Positions 25,141-37,905 of a stretch of 64,000 bases of DNA are shown here, piece after piece (positions within the stretch are counted from its first letter, which is position 1; each line of letters opens with the position of its first letter). The DNA comes from Vespa crabro (Eukaryota; Arthropoda; Insecta; Hymenoptera; Vespidae). The translations under genes and the position numbers were made by a program. The stretch lies in assembly GCF_910589235.1 (NCBI RefSeq), contig NC_060957.1, positions 4,220,312 to 4,284,311 of the forward strand, written 5' to 3'. The notes under the pieces were generated by a model, which made no database searches, was not told the origin of the DNA, and was given only the letters and a program-made list of their open reading frames with translations.

Positions 25141-25825
25141 CTTGAATTGTGATAACTATAAACTCGATAAGACTGATATTAATGAAAATAACTATAATAA
25201 TAATATTAAATAATACACTAATACGGATAATAACAATAATAGTAATAACAATAATACGATTATTACGATAATAACGATAATAATAAGTTTATTAATAAAA
25301 TCGATAATAAGGTTAATTACGATAATAACGGTAAAAATGATAATAACTATAATAACGACAATAATAATAATAATAATAAAAATAATAAATATAATAGCGA
25401 TAATAATAACAACAATAAAGATAATAACGATTTTAACAATAATAACGATAATAATAATAATAATAATAATAAAGCTAATGAAAATAATAATTATAACAAT
25501 AATAACAATAATAAAGATAATAACGTAATAACGATAATAATAGTAAGATTTATGAAAATATTAGCAATAATATTGATAATAACGATAATAATAGTAATAT
25601 TAACAATAATAACAATAATAACAATTATAGCGGTAATTACAATAATAACGATAATAACGATAATAATAATAACACTAATAATAATAATATCGACAATAAC
25701 GAAAATTACGATAATAATAATAACAATTATAGCGATAATAACGATAAGAATGATAATAATATTAATAATAATATCAATGACAATGTTTATAAAGCTAATT
25801 ATGATAAGTTTATACCTAAAATAAG
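25141..25825 (+). repeat. Dispersed family B, 25.3 kb copy
   Basis: The marker GGTTAATTACGATAATAACG is at 25,311. It is collinear with 60,660-61,140 within the large duplication. The left end carries an irregular phrase, AACAAGTGCTTGAATTGTGA at 25,133, where the paralogues read AATAAGAGCGATAGTAACG, so it looks like a diverged version of the same word. Confidence 0.75.
25414..25624 (+). repeat. ~210 bp segment repeated at 27.8 kb
   Basis: The segment is nearly identical to 27,821-28,031 at an exact offset of 2,407. The anchor GTAAGATTTATGAA is at 25,543 and 27,950. I see only a couple of base differences, for example ATGAAAATATT here and ATGAAGATATT there. This is far closer than surrounding paralogues. 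Confidence 0.92.
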
Positions 25826-25869
25826 GAATATAACGATAAGAAAGATAATTATAATAACAATAATAACAA

Positions 25870-27177
25870 TTATAGTGGTAATAACGAAAAAATAATAATA
25901 ATAAGACCTATAAGAACGATAATATAGATAATAATAGTAGTAATAATAACAATATTAGCAAAAATAACGATAAGAACGATAACAATTTTAACGATAATAA
26001 CGTTAGTTATAACAATATTAATAACAATAATAACGATAATGAAGATAGCAATAATAATCAAGAACGATAATGACGATAATAACGTTAATAATAATAATAA
26101 TAACTATAATAATAATAACTATAAAACGATAAGAACAATAATAATGAAAATAACGATGATAGCGATAATAATAATAATAATAATAATATTAACGAAAATA
26201 GCGATAATAACGGTAAGAACAATATAAATAGTGGAAAAAATAAACGTTATAACGATAATAAGGATAATAACATTAAAGTAAATAACGATAATAATGACAA
26301 TAATATTAATAATTATAACGATAATAATGATAATAACGATAATAATTATATCGAAAATAACGACAATAATAATAATAATAATAACCTTGATAAAGATAAT
26401 AACGATAACATCGGTAATAATAATAACAAAAATATAGATAATAACTATAATAACGATAATTACAACATTTAATATAATAATAATAACGATAATATCGATT
26501 ATAATAATAACGATAATGACGACAAAAGTAATAATAATATTAATAGTAATAACGATAATAATGATAATATCGATAATAATTATAACGAAAATGACGACGC
26601 AAATAATAATCATAATAACGATAATAAGAATAAATACGATAACATCGTTAATAATAATAGCAAGATTAACTTTAATATAAAAAAAAACGATGATAACCAT
26701 AATAATAAAAATAATATTAACGATAATAAAGATAATAACGGTAATAGTAATAACGACAATAACGACAATATTAATAATATTACTAAGGATAACAACAATA
26801 ACAACGATAATAATTATAATAATAATAATAATAATAACATTAATAAAGATAATAACAATAATAACTATAATAGCGATATTAATTATAATAATTATAACTA
26901 AAATAACGTCAACAACGATAATTATGATAATAATAATAATAAAAATATCCATAATAATGTTTATAATGATAATAACTATAAAAACGACAATAATATTGAT
27001 AATAATAATGAAAAAATAATAAAGTCGATGACGATAATAGCGATAATAGTAGGAGTAGTAAAATCAATAATAAGAAAAATAATGACAATAAAGGTATTAA
27101 CGATATTTATATTTAAGATTATAATGAAAATAGTAATAAAAATAATAACGATTATACCGATAATAACGATAATAACG

Positions 27178-27232
<55 letters not shown>

Positions 27233-27480
27233 GGATAATAACGATATTAACGATAAAAACGATGATTACGCTGATAACTATAATAACGATAATGACGATA
27301 GTAACGATTATAATAATAACGTTAATAACGATAATAATAGTAATATTATTAACGATAATAACGATACTTACGATAGTAATTATAATAATAATATAGATAA
27401 CAACGATATTAACGATTATAACGATAATAATATTAATGATAATAACGACAAAGAATAATAATACAATATCAATAGTAACA
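25870..27480 (+). repeat. ~1.7 kb triplicated block (P), copy 2
   Basis: The anchor GTCGATGACGATAATAGCGA is at 27,024. It aligns with 61,170-62,660 through ACCTATAAGAACGATAATAT (near 25,906 and 61,179) and GTTATAACAATATTAATAAC (26,006 and 61,279), and from 26,008 with copy 1 at 2,985. It includes a 53 bp pure AAT run near 27,180. Confidence 0.86.
27180..27232 (+). repeat. Pure AAT microsatellite (53 bp)
   Basis: Uninterrupted AAT. The paralogous places at 4,137-4,200 and 62,380-62,430 hold AAT runs broken by TTATAAT, so the length differs between copies. Confidence 0.92.
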
Positions 27481-27696
27481 ATAATAATGATAATTACGAT
27501 AATAACGATAATAATAATAGTTATAATAACATTATTACAATATTACAGATAACAACGATAATAAAGATATCTATAATAGCGATAATAAAGACAACAATAA
27601 TAACAATAATAATATCGATAATAACTATAATAACGAAGATAACAATAATGACGATAATAACGTTAATAATAAATAAGATAATAACGATAATATCGA

Positions 27697-27727
<31 letters not shown>

Positions 27728-28154
27728 AATAACGATAATAACAATAATAACGACAATAATAATAATAATAATAATAATATCAATAATAAAGATAATGACG
27801 CCAATAATAATAAAAAGAATAATAAAGATAATAACGATTTTAACAATAATAACGATAATAATAATAATAATAATAATAAAGCTAATGAAAATAATAATTA
27901 TAACAATAATAACAATAATAAAGATAATAACGTAATAACGATAATAATAGTAAGATTTATGAAGATATTAGCAATAATATTGATAATAACGATAATAATA
28001 GTAATGTTAACAATAATAACAATAATAACACGATAATGACGATAATAATAATAGTAATAAAAACAATAATAACAATAAAAACGATAATAACGATAATAAC
28101 GATGATAATATTACTAATAACAACATTAATAACTATAAAAAATATAATAACGAT
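27481..28154 (+). repeat. Duplication with 62,985-63,396, carrying an extra inserted segment
   Basis: The left part matches 63,105-63,290 through ATATCTATAATAGCGA (27,568 and 63,114), CTATAATAACGA and GATAATGACGCC (27,791 and 63,283, with one change). The right part matches through GATAATATTACTAATAACAA (near 28,102 and 63,347). Between them lies the ~210 bp repeat of 25,414, absent at 63.3 kb. Confidence 0.8.
27821..28031 (+). repeat. Inserted copy of 25,414-25,624
   Basis: See the source at 25,414: near-identical text at offset 2,407. The flanking sequence here is continuous with the 63.3 kb paralogue only if this segment is removed, so it looks like a short-range copy inserted or converted into this place. 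Confidence 0.85.
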
Positions 28155-28531
28155 ATGGTATTAACGATACAGGCGACAATAGTAGTAATAGTAATAACAA
28201 TAAAGTATAATAACGGCAATAAAAATAATATTAATAAAAATTGTGACGATATAATCGAGAATAATGATATAAGCTGTAAGAGTAATAATAAAAAGAACAA
28301 TAACAACGATAATAAAGATAATAAACATAATAACAGTAACGATAATACGACAATAATAATAACAATAATAATAACGATAATAACTATAATAACATTTATA
28401 ACAATGATTAACGACATCAATTACAACGATATAACGTTAATTTCGATATTAATAATACAAATATTAAAGTTAATAACGATAATAATATTAATAATAACTA
28501 CATAAATAACAATAATAAATATAATAACGAT
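28155..28531 (+). repeat. Module E, unit at 28.16 kb (377 bp)
   Basis: It runs from ATGGTATTAACGATACAGGC at 28,155 to ATGGTATTAACGATAAAAAA at 28,532. Internal words are AACGGCAATAAAAATAATAT, AACAGTAACGATAATACGAC and GTTAATTTCGATATTAATAA. At 63.4 kb the boundary word occurs once, with no unit between the same flanks, so this unit is extra here or lost there. Confidence 0.83.
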
Positions 28532-28717
28532 ATGGTATTAACGATAAAAAAGATACTAGTAGTAATAGTAATAACGATAATAACGATAATAACGACAATA
28601 AAAATAATCATAATAAAAATAATAACGATATTATCGAAAATAATGATAATAACGATAATAATAATAACAATAATAACGATAATAACTATAATAGAGATTA
28701 TGACGATAAAAGAGACA

Positions 28718-28774
<57 letters not shown>

Positions 28775-29520
28775 TTAACGATAATAACGATAATATCGAT
28801 AATAATAATAACAATATTAATGATAATAACAATTATAGTAATATTAATAATAACGAAATTAACGATAATGACGATAATAATAACAATATTAACAACGATT
28901 ATAAGAATAATAACGATAACATCGAGAATAATAATAACAATAATATCGATAAGAGCGATAATAGTGATATTAACATTATTAATAGTAATAAGAATAAAGA
29001 TACTATCGATAATATGTGTAATAATAATAAAGATTATAACGATAAAAACGACAAAAACGATCATAAGAATATCAAATGTAACGATAAAAATGAAAATAAC
29101 GATAATGACGATAATAACGACAATAATAATAATAATAATAACAATTACAATAATAACGCTAATAACTATAATAAAGAGAACAAAAATAACGACCAAAACG
29201 TTAATAACGATAATAGTGGTAATAACTATGATAACAATAATAATAATAACAATAACGATATTAAGGATAATAACGGAAATAAAGATAATAATAATATTAA
29301 TAATAAAGATAATAATGATATTTACGAAAATAACGATAATAATAATAGCAATAATAACAATAATACCGATATTAATAATAAAAAGCATAATAAAGTAAGT
29401 AACAATAATATTAATAGTAATAATAATGTTAATAACGATATAAACGATAATAACGATAATAAAAATAACAGTTATAACGATAATAACAATAATATGGATT
29501 ATGTACTAACAATAAAATAG
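28532..29520 (+). repeat. Family F, copy 1
   Basis: It aligns with 63,397-64,000, where the window ends. Shared words are CGACAATAAAAATAATCATA (near 28,600 and 63,459), AACAACGATTATAAGAATAA (near 28,891 and 63,621), ATCGATAATATGTGTAATAA (near 29,005 and 63,736) and AATAACGACCAAAACGTTAA (near 29,186; one change at 63,916). The right part from 29,245 has no partner in view. Confidence 0.86.
28720..28774 (+). repeat. Pure AAT microsatellite (55 bp)
   Basis: Uninterrupted AAT inside family F copy 1. The partner at about 63,560 has a shorter pure run. Confidence 0.92.
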
Positions 29521-29739
29521 AGAGTAAGGATATTAAAGATAACAATAATAACATTAAATGCGATAATAACGACAATAGTAATAATAACAATAACCATAAT
29601 AATGATAATAAAGATACTAATAATAATAATAATAATAATAACATTAATAACGATAATAACGGTTATAATGTTAATAACTATAATAACGATATTAACAATA
29701 AGATTAATAATAATAATAGAAATATTAAAATTATTAACG

Positions 29740-29776
<37 letters not shown>

Positions 29777-30339
29777 TATTAAGGATATTAACGATAATAA
29801 CGATTATACTAATAATGATGACAACGACAAAAATAATAATATTAATATAATTAATAACGAAAATAAGGATAATAACGATAACAACGATAATATCAATAAT
29901 AATAATAATGATAATAACTATAATATCAAAAAAACACTAATAGCGAGAGGAAAATGAACGATAATAAAGATATAAGAATAATAATAATTACATTAATAAC
30001 GATATCAACGACAATAACGATAAAAATAATAAAAATAGTAAAGAAACCAAGGATAATAACGTACCAACGATAATAATAATAACAATAATAAGGATATGAA
30101 CAATAATAATAATGAAGTAAATAAAGATAATAGCGATGACAACGATAATAATAATAACAATAATAAAGATAATTACGATAATAACGATTATAAGGATTAT
30201 AAGAATAACGATAATAACGATATTACTAATAATAATAAGAACGATAATGACGATAAAACGTTAGAAGTGATAATAACTATAGTAATAAAAATAATAATTA
30301 AATAATAGTAATAATAGAGATAATAACGTTATTATCGTT
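29521..30339 (+). other. Satellite sequence without a recognised paralogue
   Basis: It contains some less regular words: ATAGAGAGTAAGGATATTAA near 29,517, AGCGAGAGGAAAATGAACGA near 29,942 and AGAAACCAAGGATAATAACG near 30,042. None forms a recognisable gene or site. Confidence 0.5.
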
Positions 30340-30480
30340 AATAACGATAATAATAAAAACAGTAATAACGATAAATACGATAATAACGAAAATAATAATA
30401 ATAATATAAACCTATTTAGAGATAATTACTATTTCAAAGATAATAAATATAACAATAATTTATTATTGATAATATCGATA
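30340..30480 (+). repeat. Dispersed duplication family T, copy 1
   Basis: TAGAGATAATTACTATTTCA at 30,416 also occurs at 33,138, with AGATAATAA next to it and AATAACGATAAATACGATAA (AATACAAAATTACCG there) before it. About 130 bases are shared. Confidence 0.75.
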
Positions 30481-31239
30481 ATAATAATAATAACGATAAT
30501 ATCGATAATAACGATAATAATGATAATAACGATAATAAAGATATTAACGATAATATCGATTATAACGAAAATAATAATTACGATAATGACAGTAATAATA
30601 ACAACAATAAAGATCATAACGATTATTACGATAATGACGATAATATTAATAAAGATAATAACGTTAATAACGTAAATAGCGATAATAATAATAGTAATAA
30701 TAACAATAATAACGATAATAACTATTATAATGATAAGAACGATAATAATAGAAGTAAAAATAACAATATTAAAAATTATAAGTAAAATAACGATAATAAC
30801 GATAATGAAAATAATAATAATTGTAATAATAATAAAGATAATTACGATATTAACGATAATAATAATAGTAATAATAAATAAATAACAATAATATCGTCGA
30901 TAGAAATAATAATATAGATATAAATAATAACGAAAATAATAATATTAATAATAACAACAATAACAATAAGATCGATAATAAGGATAATAATAAATACGAT
31001 AAATACGATAATATCGATAATAAAATTAACAATATTAACGGTAATACTGATAATAATTATAACAATATTAACGATAATATCGATAATAATAATAACATAT
31101 TAACGATGATATCTATAAAAATAATAATAATAATTATAATGATAATAACAATAATAACGATATTAGTAATATTAATAATAAAGATAATTACGATAATAAC
31201 GATAATAATAATAACAATAATAACGATAATAACGATATT
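30481..31239 (+). other. Satellite sequence, mostly without a paralogue
   Basis: A short shared phrase, AGTAAAAATAACAATATTAA (30,752 and 35,693), is the only repeat I could trace. No gene or RNA is visible. Confidence 0.5.
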
Positions 31240-31535
31240 CACGATAATAATAATTACAATTATAACGATAAAAGCGACAATAATGATAGTAAGGAAAATA
31301 ATTATAATAATAATAATAATAAAAACGATAATAATGATAATAATACCTACAATAATGATGATAATAACAGTAATAACGATATTAACTATAATAAAATTAA
31401 TAACTATATTTACGTTAACAACGATAATCATATTAGTAAGAATAGCGACAATAGAGATAGTTACGTTAATAATAATAATGACATTAATAACGATATAAAC
31501 GATGATAACGATAATAATATTGACGGTAATGACAT
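31240..31535 (+). repeat. Dispersed duplication family L, copy 2
   Basis: It aligns with 5,490-5,900. It has a single 42 bp unit beginning AACGATATTCACGATAATAA at 31,241. It lies upstream of family M copy 2 (32,258), whereas copy 1 of L lies downstream of copy 1 of M. Confidence 0.75.
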
Positions 31536-31614
31536 AATGACATATAATAATAATAATAGTTATAACGATAATAATTATAATAACGTTAATAATAATAACA
31601 ATATGACCGGCAAT

Positions 31615-31645
<31 letters not shown>

Positions 31646-32257
31646 TCGATAATAACAATAATAACGAAAATTATAATATTAATAACAACAATAATAAAAA
31701 TAATATCGATAATAATGATAATAATAAATACGATAAAGTCGTTAATATCGATAATAATATTAACAATAGAAATTATAATATCGATAATAATATTAACAAT
31801 ATTAATGATAATATCGATAATAAAAATAACATTATTAACGATAATATCTATAAGCATAATAATAATAATAATAATAGTAATAACGATAATAACGATGATA
31901 ATAGTAGCAATACTAACATTAATAACAATAATAGCGGTAATAAAGTAATTAACGGTAATAACGATAATTTAAATAACTATATTCACAATAGTAACGATAT
32001 TATCGATGATAACAATAACCATAATAACGATAATATCGATAATAATAATAATATTATTAACGTTAACATCGATAATAAAAAAAATTATAACAACATTAAT
32101 AACGATAATAACGATTATAAAAACAACGATAGTACCGATAATAGTAGTAATAATAACGATAATGTATATATTTAGGATAATGATAATAACAATAATAGAG
32201 AAAAGAATGATATTATCTATAACAACAATATTAATAATAACGATAATAACTAAAATA
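31536..32257 (+). other. Satellite sequence without a recognised paralogue
   Basis: An open Asn/Asp-type frame spans most of this stretch, but it also reads as Ile/Thr in the next frame. No partner or gene was found. The odd phrase AATATGACCGGCAATATTAA lies near 31,601. Confidence 0.5.
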
Positions 32258-32291
32258 ACGATGTAACGATAATAATAACAATAATATTAAC

Positions 32292-32322
<31 letters not shown>

Positions 32323-32460
32323 GCAATAATAACGATAATAAAAATAATAACGATAATAATGATAACGATAATAAAGATAATAGTAAGAATAGTAATATCA
32401 AAAATAACAATAATTACGATAATGACTATAATAACGATAATAATAATAACGATAATGGCG
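32258..32460 (+). repeat. Dispersed duplication family M, copy 2
   Basis: It starts at AACGATGTAACGATAATAAT and aligns with 4,743-4,950, including the ATATCAAAAATA and GACTATAATAACG words. Confidence 0.7.
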
Positions 32461-33059
32461 ATGATAATAATATCTATAATAACGTTAATAACGATAATAA
32501 TAATAACAAAAATTTCAATAAAAACGATAATAACGATAATAACAATAATAATATTAACAATAATAACGATAAAAACTGAACTAAAAGTAACAATAATCTA
32601 CGATAACGTAGATAAAAACAACAACAATAATAGGAAAAATAACGAAAATAAGGATAATAACGATAATAGCGTCAATAATAAAAATAATAATGATAATAAC
32701 GATAATAACAATAATAATAATAACGATAATAACGATAATAACGTTAATAATACTAGTAGTAATAACTATATTAACGGTAATAACAATATTTAAGAAATCA
32801 GTACTAACGATAGTATCGTTAATAATCATAATAATAACGATTATAACGATAATGACGAGAATAACGATAATAGTAATAAAATTAAAAACGATAATTACGT
32901 TAATAACGAAAATAATATCAGCATTAATATCGATAATAACGATAATAATAATAATAATAATTACAATATTAAGGATAATAACGATAATAACTATAATAAT
33001 AATAACAACAAAAAGGATAATACAAATAATAAAGATAAAGTAAATAAGGATAATAACGA
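32461..33059 (+). other. Satellite sequence without a recognised paralogue
   Basis: It includes AAGAAATCAGTACTAACGAT near 32,793, an unusual phrase. No partner, gene or RNA was found. Confidence 0.5.
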
Positions 33060-33195
33060 TGATAATAATAATGCTAATAACAATAATAACGATAAATACA
33101 AAATTACCGATAATAATAATAATAACAATATCGTAAATAGAGATAATTACTATTTCAAAGATAATAATAATAACAATAATAACGATAAAAACGAT
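33060..33195 (+). repeat. Dispersed duplication family T, copy 2
   Basis: The partner of 30,340-30,480, with TAGAGATAATTACTATTTCA at 33,138. Confidence 0.75.
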
Positions 33196-33739
33196 ATAAA
33201 CGATAACAACAATAATAATAATGATATTAACTATACTAATAGTAATAACAATAACAATAATAACGATTATAACAATAATTATAAAAAGAATAATAACGAT
33301 AATAATGATAATAACGTTAATAATAATAGCAATAATAACGATTTTAACGTTAATAACGATAGTAATAATAACAATAATAACTATAATAACATTAAAAACG
33401 ATAATATTAATAATGACGTTAATAAAAATAATCATATTAGAGATATTAACGATAATAAAAACAATAATAATTATAACAATAATAATAATAATAATAGTAA
33501 CAATAATAACGATAATATCGATAATAACGATAGTAATAATAACGATAATGACGATAATAATAATAAAAATAACGATAATAACGATAATACTAATAACAAT
33601 AATAACGATAATAACGTTTATAATGGTAAGAACGATAATAATATTAATAATAATCACAATAATAACGATTATTACGATTTAAGGATAATAAAAAAAGTAA
33701 TAATAACAATATTAAAAATAATAAGTATATTAACGATAA
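33196..33739 (+). other. Satellite sequence without a recognised paralogue
   Basis: Regular triplet text. An irregular phrase, ATTACGATTTAAGGATAATA, lies near 33,671. Nothing gene-like. Confidence 0.5.
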
Positions 33740-34160
33740 TAAATACAATAATAGTAGTAATAATGAAAGTAATAACAATAATAGCCATAAAAACGATTTT
33801 AACGATAATAATTATAACGATAATAACGATAATATCTATAATATTAATAACATTATTTAGGATAATATCGATATTAATAATTGTAATAATAACAATAATA
33901 ACGATCATAACGATAATAGCGATTATAATAAAAACGATAATAACGATAAATAATAATAATTATATTATCGTTAGTAACAATAATAATTATAACGATGTAT
34001 ATAATTGTAATAATAATAACGAATATAACGATAATAACGATAATAATGATAATAACGATAATAATTATATTAATAAAAGAAACAATAATAACAATATTAA
34101 CGAAAATATTAGTAACAATTGTAACGTTAACAACGACACTAAACATAATAATAGTAATAA
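33740..34160 (+). repeat. Dispersed duplication family C, copy 2
   Basis: The left part matches 22,760-22,950. The right part, 33,952-34,150, is almost identical to 46,810-47,005: AATAATTATATTATCGTTAG, AACGATGTATATAATTGTAA and AACAATTGTAACGTTAACAA occur in the same order. A more diverged form lies at 55,090-55,300. Confidence 0.83.
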
Positions 34161-34524
34161 TAATAATAATAATAACGATAGTAAAGATAACAACGATAAC
34201 AATAATAACAATAATAGCGACAATATCGATTATAATAATACCGATAATATCGATATTAACGATAATAATAATTATATTAATAACGATATTAAAAATAATA
34301 TCAATAATAACGAAAATAATAATAGAAATAAAAACAATAATAACGATAATAAATATAAAAATAATATTATTAACGATAACAATAATAATATTAACATAAA
34401 TAATAACAATAATAACGATAATAAAGATAATAATATTAATATTATTAAAGATAATAATGATATTAACGATAATACGGATAATAACGATTATGACGATAGT
34501 AACGATAATAAATATAATAACGAC

Positions 34525-34581
<57 letters not shown>

Positions 34582-36310
34582 GATAATAACGATATCAATG
34601 GCAATAACGATAATAACGTTTTAATAAATATATTATTAAAGATAATAATGATAATAACGATGCTAACAATAATAGCGATAATAATAATAACAACAAAAGC
34701 AATAATAAAGAGAATAACGACAGTATATTTATAATAATATCGATAATAACAATGATAATAATAGTAATAATAAAGGTAATAACAATAAAAAAGTATCTGA
34801 CGATAATAATATTAGCAGCAATAATAATGATAATAATAGAAGTAATACTAACTAAATAAAGAATAATTACTATAATAACGATTATAACGATAACATTAGT
34901 AGTAATAATAACAATAATAACAATAATAACGATAATAACGCTTATAACAATGTTAACGATAATAATATTATCGATAAGAACGATAATAACAATAATAATA
35001 ATAATAATAATTTTAATGACGATAATATCGGTAATAGTAATAATAACAATAATAATAATAAGAATAATAAAGATGACAAAGATTATAATAATAACGATTA
35101 AAAAGATAACAACGGCAATAATGATAATGGCAATAATAACGATAACATCTGTGTTAAAAATAAGAGTTTAACGATATTAAATAAAATAGTAATAACAATA
35201 ATAACGATAACAACGATAATAACTTTAATGATAATAATAATAAAAACGAAAATAAGTATAATGACGGTGACATCGATAATAATAATAAAAATAATAATGA
35301 TAATAACGATAATAACGATAATAATAATACTAATACTAACGTTAATAAAGATCATAATAATCGTATTAAAGATAATAACGATAATAACGCTACTAACGAT
35401 AATAGCTATAATAATAAGAACAACAAAATAATATTAACGTTAATAATTATAGTAACAATTATATAATAAAGGCGATAATAACGATAACAACGGTAATAAT
35501 GATAATAACGATAGTAACGATAATAACAATGATGATAATAGTAATAATAAAGATAATAACGATGTAAATGATTATAACGATAATAATAATAACAACTACA
35601 ACGATAATAACTAATATGATGTTAAGAATGATAATAATATTAACAATAATAAAAACAATAATGACTATCACGATAAAAAAGATAATAATAGGAGTAAAAA
35701 TAACAATATTAAGAATAATAAATATAATAACGATAATAACAATAATAATAGTAGTAATAAAAAAAGTAATTACAATAATAATGATAAAAACAAATTTAAC
35801 GATAATAATAATGGTGATAATTACGATAATATCAATAATAATAATAACTATAATATAGATAATAACGATTATAAGGATAATTATAATTATAGTAATAATA
35901 ACGATATTATAGATACTAACGACAAAATAATAATAATAATTATAACGATAATAACGTTAATAAGGATAAAAATAATAGAAAAATAACAATAATATCAGTA
36001 ATAACGATAACAAAGATAATAACGATAAAATCGATAATAATAAATATTACAATATCGATTTCAACGATAATAATAATAACAATATTAAGGATAATATCGA
36101 TCATAAAAACAACAATATCGACGATTATATTGTTAATAATAATAACAATATCGATAATAATAATAACAATAATAACAAAAATAAATACTAACTATAATAT
36201 CGTTAATAACAATTACAATAATAACAATAATAACGATTATAAAGATAATAACGATAATTATGAAAATAACAATTATAATAATAACGATAATAGTAGAATT
36301 AATAATAACG

Positions 36311-36314
<4 letters not shown>
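34161..36314 (+). other. Satellite sequence, largely without a paralogue
   Basis: About 2.1 kb. It holds a 56 bp AAT run (34,525-34,580), the word AAGTATAATGACGGTGACAT near 35,250, related to AAGTATAATAACGGTGACA at 4,690, 55,331 and 62,923, and the AGTAAAAATAACAATATTAA word at 35,693. No gene, RNA or regulatory site can be supported. Confidence 0.5.
34525..34580 (+). repeat. Pure AAT microsatellite (56 bp)
   Basis: Uninterrupted AAT between CGAC and CGATAATAACGATATCAATG. Confidence 0.92.
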
Positions 36315-36341
<27 letters not shown>

Positions 36342-36675
36342 CGATAATTACAATAATATCAATAATAATAATAACTATATTAACGATAATAACAATTATA
36401 TATTTAATAATAATAACGATAATTACGATAATGATAAAAATAATAATATAAATATTAAAAATTATAATCACCAGAATTATAACAAAAATAAGAGTTATGA
36501 TAATAATAATATAAATAATAATAACGATAATAATGATAATAAAGATAACAATAATAATAGTAATATCATTAATACGCACAATAATAACAATAATAAAGGT
36601 TATGTGAAGAATAATAATAATAATACTAAAGATAATAATGATAATAACGATATAATCGATTAGAATAGTTACAAT
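36315..36675 (+). repeat. Dispersed duplication family Q, copy 2
   Basis: The partner of 7,140-7,520. Anchors are ATCACCAGAATTATAACAAA (36,468), TATCATTAATACGCACAATA (36,563) and GATATAATCGATTAGAATAG (36,650). Confidence 0.78.
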
Positions 36676-37394
36676 AATAACGATAATAACTCTAATAATG
36701 ATAATAATACTAATAATTATAACGATAAAAACGATAATATCGATAATAATAATATTAATAAGAGGATAATAACGTTAATAGTAATAAGTATAAAATCGAT
36801 AGTAATGATATTAATGAAAATATCCATAATAATAATAATAAATAGAACACTACTAACGATAATAACAATAACAATAATTACAATAATAACGATTATTAAT
36901 AGAATAACGATAATAGTAAGAAAAATAATAATATCGAAAATATGGTTTATTACGAAAATAACGGTAATAATGAAATTAACTATAATAACGACAATAATAA
37001 TAATAATAATAAGGATAATAACGATTATAACGATAATAGCGATTATAATAAAAACAACAATAAAGATAACAACGATATTAACAATAATAACAATAATAAC
37101 AATTATAGCGATAATAACAATAATAACGATGATAACAATAATAATAATAACAGTAATAACAATAATATCGACAATAACGATAATTACGATAATACTAATA
37201 ACAATTATAACGATAATAACGATAATAATAATAATATTAATAATAATAATAATAATGATAACAATAATAAGGATAATAGCAATAATAATAATAACAAAAT
37301 TAACGATTATATTAATTATAAAGATAATGATAGTAACGATAATAATAATTATAATAATAACTAATTACAATAATAATAATAGAAAAGATAATAA
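36676..37394 (+). repeat. Dispersed family B, 36.9 kb copy
   Basis: The marker reads GGTTTATTACGAAAATAACG at 36,944. It is collinear with 7,560-8,088, and the Q-B order is the same in both places, so Q plus B (7.1-8.1 and 36.3-37.4 kb) forms one ~1 kb duplication. Confidence 0.8.
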
Positions 37395-37905
37395 TAATAA
37401 TGATTATAACCGTAATAACGATAATAACGATAATAATAATAAAATTAAAAAAGATAATAACGATTATAACGATAATAATAATAACAACAACATTGATAAT
37501 AACGACAATAATCATAATAACTGTAATAATAATAACAAAAATAACTATTAAAACGGTAATAACAAAAATAATATTATCAATAATGACGATAATAACGGTA
37601 ATAACGATAATAATAATTATAATAATGACGATAATAACGGTAATAACGCGTAATAATAAATACAACAGTAACAATAGTAATAATAACAATAATAACGATG
37701 GTAACGAAATGGAAGATAATGGTAATAATATTAATTACAAAATTAAGGATAATAACGATAATAACGATATTAGTAATATAAATAATAATAATAATTATTA
37801 TAACAATAAAAATAATAACGATAGTAAATATAATAACGTTAATAATACAAGTAATAATAACAATAATATCATTATTAAAGATAATAAAGATAAGAACTAT
37901 AATAA
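37395..37905 (+). repeat. Family R, partial copy
   Basis: It shares TAACAAAAATAACTATTAAA (near 37,532 and 48,922), the ACGCGTAATAATAA site (37,647), AATGGAAGATAATGGTAATA (near 37,709; GATATGGAAGATAATGATAA elsewhere) and AACAATAATATCATTATTAA (37,860). The left half of family R, with TTGCTTATAAC, is missing. Confidence 0.78.

Noticed and set aside
25133..25175. Irregular phrase around AAGTGCTTGAATTGTGA as part of a gene or tRNA
   Set aside because: It aligns with family B/S text (AAGAGCGATAGTAACG then CTATAAATTCGATAAT) and cannot fold as a tRNA by eye, so it is a diverged repeat word.
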